Positions 36,993 through 44,784 of a stretch of 64,000 nucleotides of DNA are shown here, in pieces. The position numbers were made by a program, and so were the translations under genes. Each line of letters opens with the position of its first letter. Position 1 is the first letter of the stretch. The notes under the pieces were generated by a model, which made no database searches, had not been told where the DNA came from, and was given only the letters and a program-made list of their open reading frames with translations. Source of the DNA: DATARN01 sp963851105 (GTDB taxonomy: Bacteria > Actinomycetota > Acidimicrobiia > Acidimicrobiales > Palsa-688). The DNA is taken from the NCBI GenBank assembly GCA_963851105.1, contig CAWKNP010000002.1:558001-622000 (forward strand), read 5' to 3'.

Positions 36993-37000
36993 CAACAGTG

Positions 37001-37546
37001 ATGGACGCCGCCACCCTGGCCGGGCTGCTCGCGGACGATGGCAGGCGCCGCGTCGCGGCGGCTCTGGTCCTCGGTGCGACGAAGGTCGAAAATATGACCG
37101 CCGCGACCGGCCTCAGCCCACGGGAGGTCGTGACCGCGCTCGGCCGCCTGGTGAACGGCGGCCTGGTCATCGAGGGCGACGATCGGCACTACGCCCTCGT
37201 CCTCGACGGGTTCGCTCAGGCGGCGCGCTCGTCGCGCCCCCTTCCGGCCGCGGACACAGGACTCGCCGGTGGGACCGAGGAGGAGGCGAAGGTCCTGCGG
37301 GCCTTCGTGCGCGACGGCCAGATGATCTCGATCCCGACGTCGCGTTCGAAACGCCTGATATTGCTCAACCTCATGGCGGCCATGTTCGAGCCGGGGCTGC
37401 GGTATGAGGAGTGGGAGGTGAACGCCCTGTTGCGCCGGTGGCACCCAGACAGCGCGGCCCTGCGCCGCTACCTCGTCGACGAGGAATTTCTCGGCAGGGA
37501 CCACGGCGAATACTGGCGTACCGGCGGTTCCGTCGACACGACCTGA
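37001..37546 (+). CDS. DUF2087-containing regulator with N-terminal winged helix
   Basis: A 181-residue protein with an N-terminal wHTH (about 1-70, LAGLLADDGRRRVAAALVL ... LSPREVVTALGRLVNGGLV) and a C-terminal DUF2087 domain (about 95-175, KRLILLNLMAAMFEPGLRYEEWEVNALLRRWHPDSAALRRYLVDEEFL). Such proteins are ArsR-like regulators. ATG 37001 and GTG 36998 are both possible. It lies nine bases after the VOC stop. Confidence 0.88.
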   Translation: MDAATLAGLLADDGRRRVAAALVLGATKVENMTAATGLSPREVVTALGRLVNGGLVIEGDDRHYALVLDGFAQAARSSRPLPAADTGLAGGTEEEAKVLRAFVRDGQMISIPTSRSKRLILLNLMAAMFEPGLRYEEWEVNALLRRWHPDSAALRRYLVDEEFLGRDHGEYWRTGGSVDTT

Positions 37547-37561
37547 AGCAGCGCGGTTGAC

Positions 37562-38194
37562 CTACCCGACCGCCGCCTGCCGCGCCAAGAGGCGCAAGAT
37601 CTCCTGTTGCTGGGCCTTCGACTCCGGCGAGCCCGAGCCGCCCCGTCCCGTGTTCTGAAGCGCCAGCTTCATTGGCGTGGAGCCGTTCTTGTTCGTGCCG
37701 CGCGCATCGGCGCCACCGTCGAGAAGGGCACGTACAGCCGCCGCGCAACGGGTGCGGACGGCGCGGTGCAAGGGGGTGACGCCGCTGTTGTCGATGGCGT
37801 TGGGATCGGCGCCGGCCGCGATCAGGTAGGCGACGGTCGCGGCCTGCGCGTCAGGTCGCCAGGTGACGAAATTCGGATTGCCGTCGGACGCGTAGTGAAG
37901 CGGCTGCGCGCCGCGACGATTCCTCGCTCTGACGTCGGCGCCGGCCGCCACGAGCTGTCGGGCGATATCCGGTCGGTAGCCGGCCGCGGAGATGTGAAGA
38001 GCGGTGTCGCCCGCATAGACGTAGTGCTCGATATCGGCGAGATAGTGGGCGGTCGCATCTTGACGCGTGGCGCCATGTGCGATTCGGGCGGTGGCGAGAG
38101 CCGGTGCCGCCGCGATCAGCTCGACAACGGTCGCCGAGTCGCCACTCGCGATGGCTCGCAGAAGCACCGTGAGCTCCAAGTCGTGAGACTCCAT
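37562..38194 (-). CDS. Ankyrin-repeat protein
   Basis: A 210-residue protein with about four ankyrin repeats: GDTALHISAAGYRPDIARQL (about 80), RRGAQPLHYASDGNP, NSGVTPLHRAVRTRCAAAVRALLDGGADA and NKNGSTPMKLAL. It is soluble and without a signal peptide, so it is likely a cytoplasmic protein-binding scaffold. The partner is unknown. The start ATG 38194 gives a clean N-terminal cap. Confidence 0.88.
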   Translation of the reverse strand: MESHDLELTVLLRAIASGDSATVVELIAAAPALATARIAHGATRQDATAHYLADIEHYVYAGDTALHISAAGYRPDIARQLVAAGADVRARNRRGAQPLHYASDGNPNFVTWRPDAQAATVAYLIAAGADPNAIDNSGVTPLHRAVRTRCAAAVRALLDGGADARGTNKNGSTPMKLALQNTGRGGSGSPESKAQQQEILRLLARQAAVG

Positions 38195-38236
38195 GCCACA
38201 GCTAGTATTACCCCTGGTACGGGGCGGATTCGGCGT

Positions 38237-38284
38237 GAGATCGAGGAATACGCCCGCCACAATGGTCATGCCGTCCTCATCTGA
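38237..38284 (+). pseudogene. C-terminal stub of a DUF664/DinB gene
   Basis: A 15-codon segment ending in TGA encodes EIEEYARHNGHAVLI, almost identical to the metal-site signature IEEYARHNGHADLLR of the intact DUF664 gene at 30.3 kb. The rest of the gene is absent upstream (the ankyrin promoter lies there). This is a remnant of a deleted paralogue. Confidence 0.65.
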
Positions 38285-38502
38285 GAGTCGGTGAACGGCC
38301 TTAGCGGGGAGTAGGCGGGGGCGGGGCCGCTCTGGCCAAGTGCGGAGCTGTCAGGAAAAAGGGCCGAGAAGTCCAGAGGCCCTCGCCGCTCAGTTACGGC
38401 ATCATCGCACCCCCCGAGGGGTATGTTGAAGTGGTGAACCGACCAAGCCTGCGTGTTTCCATCGCCAACTTTCGGGACTACGACGCCTCTTTACTCACCA
38501 AA

Positions 38503-38586
38503 GTGAGGCTCGTGATCGCCAATAATCTCATCAAGGTCCGCACCCATTCGAGCTGTTGCGGCAATCACGGCGAACCCGGCTGCTGA
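38503..38586 (+). CDS. Candidate 27-aa Cys-rich peptide
   Basis: A short GTG ORF encodes 27 residues ending SSCCGNHGEPGC. The tail with three cysteines and Gly/Pro turns resembles short actinobacterial peptides I recall, but this cannot be verified here. No clear ribosome site is present, and the frame is open upstream to 38431 without a better start. Confidence 0.35.
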   Translation: MRLVIANNLIKVRTHSSCCGNHGEPGC

Positions 38587-39310
38587 CAGGCTGCCGACGG
38601 GCCCCGTGAGGGCCCCCACGACCACAGTCACCACGACCATTAGCCCCGGCCACGGCGACACCGGACGCTGAGACGAGAGTTGGAGACGTCGTAGAGGGCC
38701 CACAGGGCGTTCTCGGCGCCGATGAGTCTCTTCGCAGCCGCTCAGGCTGGCCACGGTGGCGCAGCCCGCGTGCGCACGGTGGGGGTCGCAGCGGTGATCG
38801 ACGCGGTCGCGTCCGTGATGCCCGTCTCGGTGTTCACGACGCTGTGCCGCTGCCGCCGCCGGTGGCGCGGCCGCCCGCGACCTCGCAGACGATCAACGAC
38901 GCATCATTTCCTCCTGATCAGTCTTGTTAGGCGGCTTCGTGGCCGAGGTTCTGGCTGAGTGACTCGACTCGCGCTTTGATGCCTTGGAGATTCGTCGGAT
39001 CATGGAGAAGTCACCCAACTCCATGAGCAGCACGCCCAGGATTGCGATGAGCGGGTGGCACCAGCCATGGTGGCCACGGAGCCAGCGCCGCAACCGTTCC
39101 GATCTGCTGTCGAGTGTTCACACCAGCTTCTATGCCGCTGCGCTTGCTCAACGGCGGTTCGTCCCCTTTTACGACGCCCGGCGACCGAAGCGAGTGCGGC
39201 GGGATAGGTAGGTGGCCAACGACCGTGGGGCCGAAAACGCGGCAGCGTGGAAGAGGTCGACGCCACCGCGTTCCTCGCTCAGATCGCAGCGGCAGCCCCG
39301 ATCGTCCGGA
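38587..39310. other. Gene-poor stretch
   Basis: No gene can be supported in this 700-base stretch. Short open frames on both strands have weak codon bias and no recognisable domains. It follows the DinB stub and probably is degraded DNA. Confidence 0.5.
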
Positions 39311-40159
39311 TCACTGGCCCCGAGACACCGAAGGACGCCCTGCTCGTCGCAGACTCTGCGCCTGCTCCGGTCGAGGGTCGTTGTTCGGCACGGCGCTTAT
39401 GATCTCTGCGTCGAAGAAGGGGCTGAACTGCCCAGTTCCGTGCCACCATCCCACTCGCAGCCGAGCCGGCAGGACGAAATCGCCGAATCGCTTCTCCGCC
39501 AGGATGTCTCCCCCGAAAGGCAGGTAGCCGAAGGTCTTGTCTCCGGCGTCGCCCCACCTCTGAAGGTTGACCGACTTGACTGCGCCGTCGTTGTCGATGG
39601 TCACGTGCAAGGCCGGGCGCTCGGGTGCCAAGGCAAGATCGACGACGATCTCGGAGTCACTTTTCGCGTGCCAGATGCACGTTGGACTGGGCAGGAGCCC
39701 GATCGGCGCCAGGATTCCTTCGGCGGCTGCTCGGCCCGCCGCCGACCGGACGATGTTCTGATCATCGGAATGAAACAGGCGTAGAGCACCGAGAAGCCGG
39801 CCGTCGATAGTCGCTCGTCCGTCGCGATAGCTGTCGGTCACGGCGACGAATGGCAGATAGCGAGGAACTTGAGCGCGCCAGACAAACGATGATCCGTCGC
39901 AGTCCTGGTCGGCCGTGAACGGCAACCAAAGACCGACCTTGATACGTCCCTTCATCCGTAGCCTCATCCTGGGCTCAAGGGGGGCGCCACGCGCAATCGC
40001 ATGGGTGAAGTACCGGCGCACAGGCTCGTCACAACTCGACAACGCCGAGGCGTCGAACCGTACGATCCTCGGTGCACGGTCGGATGCTCTTCGGATGCTC
40101 GGGTCGATGGGTGTCTCCGGTTCGAGCGCGTCCTGCGTGTGGCTGACGAGCACCTTCAT
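39311..40159 (-). CDS. DUF6544/DUF6920-type protein
   Basis: A 282-residue soluble protein of a family typified by PVRRYFTHAIARGAPLEPRMRLRMKGRIKVGLWLPF (about 40-80), a central DSYRDGRATIDGRLLGAL, SAAGRAAAEGILAPIGLLPS and the closing GWWHGTG. The function is unknown. ATG 40159 is preferred; the frame is open to 40276. The last 30 residues may extend past the conserved fold. Confidence 0.7.
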   Translation of the reverse strand: MKVLVSHTQDALEPETPIDPSIRRASDRAPRIVRFDASALSSCDEPVRRYFTHAIARGAPLEPRMRLRMKGRIKVGLWLPFTADQDCDGSSFVWRAQVPRYLPFVAVTDSYRDGRATIDGRLLGALRLFHSDDQNIVRSAAGRAAAEGILAPIGLLPSPTCIWHAKSDSEIVVDLALAPERPALHVTIDNDGAVKSVNLQRWGDAGDKTFGYLPFGGDILAEKRFGDFVLPARLRVGWWHGTGQFSPFFDAEIISAVPNNDPRPEQAQSLRRAGRPSVSRGQ

Positions 40160-40588
40160 GATTGTTGGTCCGATCTCGGGAAGTCCTGCTGTCAGTGTGC
40201 GCCACAAACCGTCGGCCCGACAGGGCCGAACGTCGCATTCCGACATGTCGAAAGGCCCGAGGATGAGAACGTCCAACGGCGCGCGGTCTCCGTCTTAGAC
40301 CCGTTGGCAGCGAAGCGAAGCGAGCTCCCGGAATCGGCGATCACGGACCGCGCCGATGGCCCTGAGCGGCCCCCAATGCGGCGACGACGAGGAGCTTCGC
40401 GTCTTCAAGATGGTGGGTCGCGTCGTGGAGCGCCAGCCAGAAGACCTTCCAGCCCGTATGGTCCGGGAACCGAACGGGAGTGGCAGCCTCCTATCTGGCT
40501 CACAGCGGGGCCTGAGGATGCTCTGATACTCGAGTTGTTCTTCTTTATTGCGGGGCCGGAGAGCCTGGCCTGCAGCAGAGAGACTGGC
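40160..40588. other. Gap with one possible gene remnant
   Basis: This 430-base gap between DUF6920 and the acidic peptide gene holds no complete gene. Its minus strand at 40340-40492 contains the fragment described separately. Confidence 0.4.
40340..40492 (-). pseudogene. Possible remnant, HHLED-containing fragment
   Basis: A 50-codon open frame without a start codon encodes WKVFWLALHDATHHLEDA, then LLVVAALGAAQG, with high GC at third positions. The HDxxHHLED pattern recalls the C-terminal helix of DinB-like proteins. With no start and no N-terminal half it can only be a remnant, if coding at all. Confidence 0.3.
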
Positions 40589-40738
40589 ATGACGAACACC
40601 ACGCAAGAGCACACCGACAAAGAGGCCCCCAAGTCCGGCCCCGAATGGGGCGAGACGCCCGAGATCAGCGAGTTCGCACCGGTTGTCGAACCGTGCGAGC
40701 CCGAAGACGAGCCCGGGTCCAGCGACTGCGCCCGCTGA
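40589..40738 (+). CDS. Small acidic peptide (49 aa)
   Basis: A 49-residue, strongly acidic ORF (MTNTTQEHTDKEAP ... EPCEPEDEPGSSDCAR) with two cysteines near the C-terminus. Third codon positions are mostly G or C, and AGAGAGAC lies just upstream of the ATG. It is probably disordered. No family is recognised. Confidence 0.5.
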   Translation: MTNTTQEHTDKEAPKSGPEWGETPEISEFAPVVEPCEPEDEPGSSDCAR

Positions 40739-40926
40739 GCACCACAGGTTGCATGGGACATAGGACTGAAGCAACGATGTGACGTAGGGTGAGCGCGGGC
40801 ACCGAGACTTGAGATAGCGCCACTCAACCCCATCTGGTCCGGGCGGCCCAAGGGTCTCCACCGTCGCCCCTGCGCTCTGGGCGCTCTGTTCCTAGCCCTG
40901 GGCCGGTGGTGGCAGACTTCGCACCC

Positions 40927-42375
40927 ATGCCGACGTCGGGCGTACTGACGCGAACCAAGATCGTAGCGACGGTAGGTCCGGCGTCCGATTCCATCTCGAC
41001 GCTGCGAGCGATGGCGGCTGCGGGTATGGATGTCGCCCGGGTGCCGATGGCGCACGGGACGCTTGACGATGCCATAGCCCGGGTAAGGCGGATCAGGGAG
41101 GCCGTCCCCGGGGTGGGCATCATGGCCGACCTGCCGGGCCCCAAAATCCGGTGCGCCGCGTTTCCCGACGGCGGCGTGCAGCTTATGACCGGTAGCCGGT
41201 TGGTTCTCGCCCAGGCATCGGAGGGCGAGGGCAGCAGCGATACCCGGATCGTGGTGTGCCATCCCGATCTGGTCGCCGGGCTCCGCCATGGTGACCTGGT
41301 CGCGTTGGGCGACGGCGGGGTTATCTTGGCGGTTACTCGCGCCGCTGGTACCCGAGACGAGGTCGAGGCGGTTGTCCAGAGCGGCGGCCGGGTGCAGGGC
41401 CGCCCGGGCATCACGGCACCGTCGGGCCGAATCCCGATCGTGACACCCACCGCCGAGGACCTCGACCGACTCACCGCCCTGGTAGCGGAAGGGGTGGACG
41501 CGGTCGCCGTTTCCTTTGTCCGCTCAGCGGTCGATATCGAGGCCATACGCCGGGCGGCAGGTGGGGACTGCCCGATGCTGATCGCCAAGATCGAGACGCC
41601 GGAAGCGGTCGCCGAGCTCGACGGGATCGTGGCGGTCGCCGACGCCGTGATGGTGGCCCGCGGCGACCTCGGCGTCCGGATGGCACTAGAGGACGTGCCC
41701 CACATCCAAAAGCGCATTATCCGCTCCGCGGTGCGCTATGGCCGCCCGGTCATCACCGCCACCCAGATGTTGGAATCCATGATCTACGCCCCGGTCCCGA
41801 CGCGTGCCGAAGTGGCGGATGTCGCCAACGCGGTGCTCGATGGAACGAGCGCCCTTATGCTGTCGGCGGAAACGGCGATTGGCGCCGATCCGGTGACCGT
41901 GGTGGCCACGATGGCGCGTATCGCCCGCCGGGCCGAGTTGGAATTCGATTTTCTTGGCTGGGGCTCAGCTCTCGCCCCGCAAGCGGTTGTTGGAGACGCC
42001 TTCAGCTCGGCGCGGTTGACGGCGGCGACGACGGCCGCGGGTTGGCGCGCCGCGCTCGAGGAGGACGCGGCGTGCATCGTGGCGTGCACGAATTCGGGGG
42101 CGACGGCTCGGGCCATCTCCCGTTTCCGGCCATCGATGCCGATCGTTGCCTGCACACCTTCGGACCGCACCGCCCGGCAGCTCACCTTGAGCTGGGGTGT
42201 GCAGACGATCACCCTGGGCGAGGCTTCGAGCACCGACGAAATCGTGTGGTTCGCCGTCCAAGCGGTGGTCCAGGCGGGCTTTGCCACCGCCGGCGATGTG
42301 GTGGTGGTGCTCGCCGGCTCGCCGACCGAGCCCGAGCCGGCGACCGACACCATGCGCCTGGTCCGCATCCGCTGA
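40927..42375 (+). CDS. pyk: Pyruvate kinase with non-canonical cation site
   Basis: A 482-residue pyruvate kinase (PEP + ADP to pyruvate + ATP). The core is clear: KIVATVGPAS at the start, the catalytic Lys in LIAKIET, the metal site VARGDLGV, PVITATQMLESMI and the TRAEVADVANAV block, followed by a C-terminal domain. The usual RLNFSHG is RVPMAHG, and the usual LDTKGPEIR is ADLPGPKIR. By rabbit numbering, potassium ligands Asn75, Ser77 and Thr114 are Pro, Ala and Leu, and Glu117 is Lys, the mark of potassium-independent enzymes. ATG 40927 is preferred to GTG 40906. It is monocistronic. Confidence 0.92.
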   Translation: MPTSGVLTRTKIVATVGPASDSISTLRAMAAAGMDVARVPMAHGTLDDAIARVRRIREAVPGVGIMADLPGPKIRCAAFPDGGVQLMTGSRLVLAQASEGEGSSDTRIVVCHPDLVAGLRHGDLVALGDGGVILAVTRAAGTRDEVEAVVQSGGRVQGRPGITAPSGRIPIVTPTAEDLDRLTALVAEGVDAVAVSFVRSAVDIEAIRRAAGGDCPMLIAKIETPEAVAELDGIVAVADAVMVARGDLGVRMALEDVPHIQKRIIRSAVRYGRPVITATQMLESMIYAPVPTRAEVADVANAVLDGTSALMLSAETAIGADPVTVVATMARIARRAELEFDFLGWGSALAPQAVVGDAFSSARLTAATTAAGWRAALEEDAACIVACTNSGATARAISRFRPSMPIVACTPSDRTARQLTLSWGVQTITLGEASSTDEIVWFAVQAVVQAGFATAGDVVVVLAGSPTEPEPATDTMRLVRIR

Positions 42376-42428
42376 CTGCGGGGACCCGATCGACACCGTG
42401 CTCCTGAACGCCGGCCCCGCCAAGTTTT

Positions 42429-43109
42429 CTACTCGCGGCACTCCTCGCGGATGGGCCGAACGTCGAGGGGGATGTCCTGGTCCTGGCAGGCGCGTTCGGT
42501 GACGCGAAATGACCCCCGGTAGCCGAAGAGCGGTCCGAAGATCCGGTTGGTCACCTTTACGTCGATACCGAAGTGCTGCGCTTCGTCATCCCACCACTCT
42601 CGGACGTCGGCAATACCGGAGAGCAGCAAAGGAAAGCGAAACGCGATCGGGCCCTCGTAGAACCGCTGCTCTCCTGTGCGCAGGCGCATAGCGCCGTCGT
42701 CGTCAACGGAGCAGTGGATGTCGACTGCGAGATGCTGGTGGGTGCCGAGGTAGTCGATGATCAATCCTCGGACGGGGCTGTAGATCATGGTGGCGTCGAA
42801 GGCCCGGTAATGGTGGCGCATCTTGAATCGGCGCGCCCAGGTGACCGTCTCGCGGCCAAAGCTGTCGATATAGGCGTAGTTGGAAATGGTGAAAGGGATC
42901 CGGGTACCCCGGCTCGGGAAAAGGATGCGCCGCGTGGCGCCGAGGAGCAGGAACGGCAAGGTGAAGGACCTGCCCCGCGTGATCTCGTCCATAATCCCGG
43001 TACCGATCTGGCAGGTACCGTCGACCGACGAGAACCCGAATCGCCACTGGAGTTTGGGATGCAAACGGGCGAAGTCGTCGCCCAATGCCTGCTCGTAGAT
43101 GGATCTCAC
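42429..43109 (-). CDS. DUF4166 protein
   Basis: A 226-residue protein matching DUF4166 (SIYEQALGDDFARLHPKLQWRF, GFSSVDGTCQIGTGIMDE, IPFTISN..., and REWWDDEAQHFGIDVKV). DUF4166 proteins often accompany saccharopine-dehydrogenase-like or DoxX-like genes. GTG 43109 overlaps the stop of the DoxX-like frame (GTGA), so it is translationally coupled to the upstream fusion gene. Confidence 0.85.
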   Translation of the reverse strand: MRSIYEQALGDDFARLHPKLQWRFGFSSVDGTCQIGTGIMDEITRGRSFTLPFLLLGATRRILFPSRGTRIPFTISNYAYIDSFGRETVTWARRFKMRHHYRAFDATMIYSPVRGLIIDYLGTHQHLAVDIHCSVDDDGAMRLRTGEQRFYEGPIAFRFPLLLSGIADVREWWDDEAQHFGIDVKVTNRIFGPLFGYRGSFRVTERACQDQDIPLDVRPIREECRE

Positions 43110-44042
43110 GGCATGGCGCCGACCTCGGGCTGGCGGTCAGGCGCCTGCCGCAGCGGTCGCCGCCCCGATGGGAGGTTGTCGTCGGTGGCCAAGGCCACGA
43201 TGGCCAACGCCATAGTGGCCCAGTTCAGCGAGACCGGGTTGAAGGCCCGGCCCAGGAGCCGACGGTCGACGCGCCCGGCGCCGGCAGCCAGCACGGGCAT
43301 GGCGACAGCGGTGGCCACGAATGGCCAACCCCGCCGACGCGCCATGATCGACGCCACGCCCGCCGCGACCTCGATGGCTCCGACGGCCCGAACGGCCCGT
43401 CGTGCCGCGCACGGCGCGAGGCCGAGCCCGCGCCAGATGTCGACCTCGCCCTGGTCGGCGAGCACCAACTTGGGGACCAGGCCCTGATAGAGCCAGACGC
43501 CGGCGAGCCCGGCTACCGCCGCGGCGTGGGCCACCGCCTGGTCACGGCTCCGCTCCGGGGCGACGCCGTCCTCCAGCCAGATCCGCAGCCGGTCGAAGCT
43601 CCACGCCGTCGCCCAGCCGAACAGCGGGCGGAACAGCCACCGGTCGACGAGCTTGCCGCCATCGTCCCCAACGGGGCCGGTAGTCGTACCGGGTCAGGAA
43701 CCGCACGCCGTCGTCGGTCGGAACGTAGCGCCAGTAGCCGGCGCCCGATTCGATAATCGACCGCCAATCCTGGGTCCAGAATGTGAGGCCGGACCATCGC
43801 GATCCGTCCTGGCGGTCGCGTTCGCCGAGTGATTCGCCGGTCCCGGCCACCGTTACCCCAGGCGCGACGGTCGTCGCATAGGTGAACCGTTGCGGCTCGC
43901 CGTCGACGCGGGGCAAATATTCGATCACGCCGAAACGCACGTCCCAGCGCTGGTGTCGGGCCGGGTCCTGAGTGGCCTCCCACAAATCGTCGACCGGGGC
44001 CCGGATGCGGGACTCGACATAGATTGGCCGTCGGGTCGCCAC
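43106..44042 (-). pseudogene. SRPBCC-DoxX-like fusion gene broken by a frameshift
   Basis: Two adjacent minus-strand frames form one protein interrupted by a shift. The first (44042 to about 43660) encodes an SRPBCC domain starting PIYVESRIRAPVDDLWEATQ and running to FLTRYDYRPRWGRW. Skipping one base near 43659 joins it to GKLVDRWLFRPLFGWATAW, then SFDRLRIWLEDG, and on into the DoxX-like membrane part (AVAGLAGVWLYQGLVPKLVL ...) ending at 43106. The join restores a continuous SRPBCC linker, so an extra base in a C/G run is likely. The intact product would have about 312 residues. A sequencing error is possible. DUF4166 is coupled downstream. Confidence 0.75.
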
Positions 44043-44194
44043 CAAGGCAGCCTACTGGCCGATGTTCGTGCCGCCCCCTTCCTGTCACCGGCGCCCTCGT
44101 CTCGCCATGGGCGCGGCTCTCGGCCCGCCCGCCGGCAGGAGCGCCCTACGTCCTGCCGCCGCCCAAGTCACACGTTCCGTGGGCAAAAGCCAAA

Positions 44195-44232
44195 GTGCTG
44201 CGAAACGACGTAATACCGTCGTTTCGCAGCAC
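44195..44232. repeat. Dispersed 38-nt palindrome, copy 1
   Basis: Perfect 16-base arms, GTGCTGCGAAACGACG and CGTCGTTTCGCAGCAC, enclose a TAATAC loop. A near-copy lies at 53990-54025. The minus strand continues TTTGGCTTTTG, so on that strand it could also act as a terminator for the haemoglobin gene. Both copies share the flank CTTTGG on the arm that reads CAGCAC (minus strand here). Confidence 0.8.
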
Positions 44233-44261
44233 GAGAGCCAGCCTCCGGGGCTGCTGTGCGC

Positions 44262-44747
44262 TTAGGCTCCGCCGTCGAAGGGGGCCGCCTCGCCCCAACC
44301 CCAGCGGGGAACCGGGGCCTGGAGGATCACGGCGGCTCCAGGCTGCGAGTTGTGCAGCGCGATGCGCGTTCCCCACTCGAGGTAGGCCAGCAAGGCCGAA
44401 CGGAATTCTGGGTCGGCGGGGAGGCCGGCGTCGTCAGCCGCGATCGACATGATCGCTACGAACCGCCGCCGTTGCTCGACTGAGATACCCAGGTTGCGGT
44501 GTTTGGCCAGCATCGCGGCATACCCGCCGTGTTCCCTGGTGTAGCGGTCCGGGCCTCCGAACACCTCCTGCCACCATGCGGCGACGTGGTCACGGTGTTC
44601 TCGGGAAACGCCACCGGGGAAAAGGGGCGAGATTAGATCGTCATGTTCGACGCGGTCGTAGAAGCAGTCGATGAGCCGGGCAATGGCATCGTCACCACCG
44701 GCCCAGGTGTGCAGCGTCGGCGGTTGGGATTCAGGTCGCTCGGTCAT
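44262..44747 (-). CDS. Group II truncated haemoglobin (trHbO type)
   Basis: A 161-residue globin. The proximal His is in LAKHRNL (about 83), the B10 tyrosine in DCFYDRV (about 30), and the G8 tryptophan in YLEWGTRI (about 124) marks it as group II/O. A C-terminal extension after about 135 contains WGWGEAAPF. TrHbO proteins bind oxygen and NO and are linked to redox protection, which fits the nearby cytochrome bd genes. It is transcribed alone; the palindrome at 44195 may terminate it. Confidence 0.93.
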   Translation of the reverse strand: MTERPESQPPTLHTWAGGDDAIARLIDCFYDRVEHDDLISPLFPGGVSREHRDHVAAWWQEVFGGPDRYTREHGGYAAMLAKHRNLGISVEQRRRFVAIMSIAADDAGLPADPEFRSALLAYLEWGTRIALHNSQPGAAVILQAPVPRWGWGEAAPFDGGA

Positions 44748-44784
44748 GAGGCCATCGTGAGCAGGGTATCGCCGCCGATTTCAT

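Noticed and set aside
38491..38640. Minus-strand ORF MVVVTVVVGALTGPV...
   Set aside because: It overlaps the Cys-rich peptide frame, and a short hydrophobic Val/Ala run in GC-rich DNA is not enough to call a gene.
38893..39093. Minus-strand ORF MRRWLRGHHGW...
   Set aside because: Weak codon bias, no domain, no ribosome site.
39247..39402. 51-aa plus-strand ORF with good codon bias
   Set aside because: It overlaps the end of the DUF6920 gene and lacks a ribosome site or family.
44195..44232. Palindrome as a simple terminator only
   Set aside because: The second copy is not downstream of a gene in the matching orientation.
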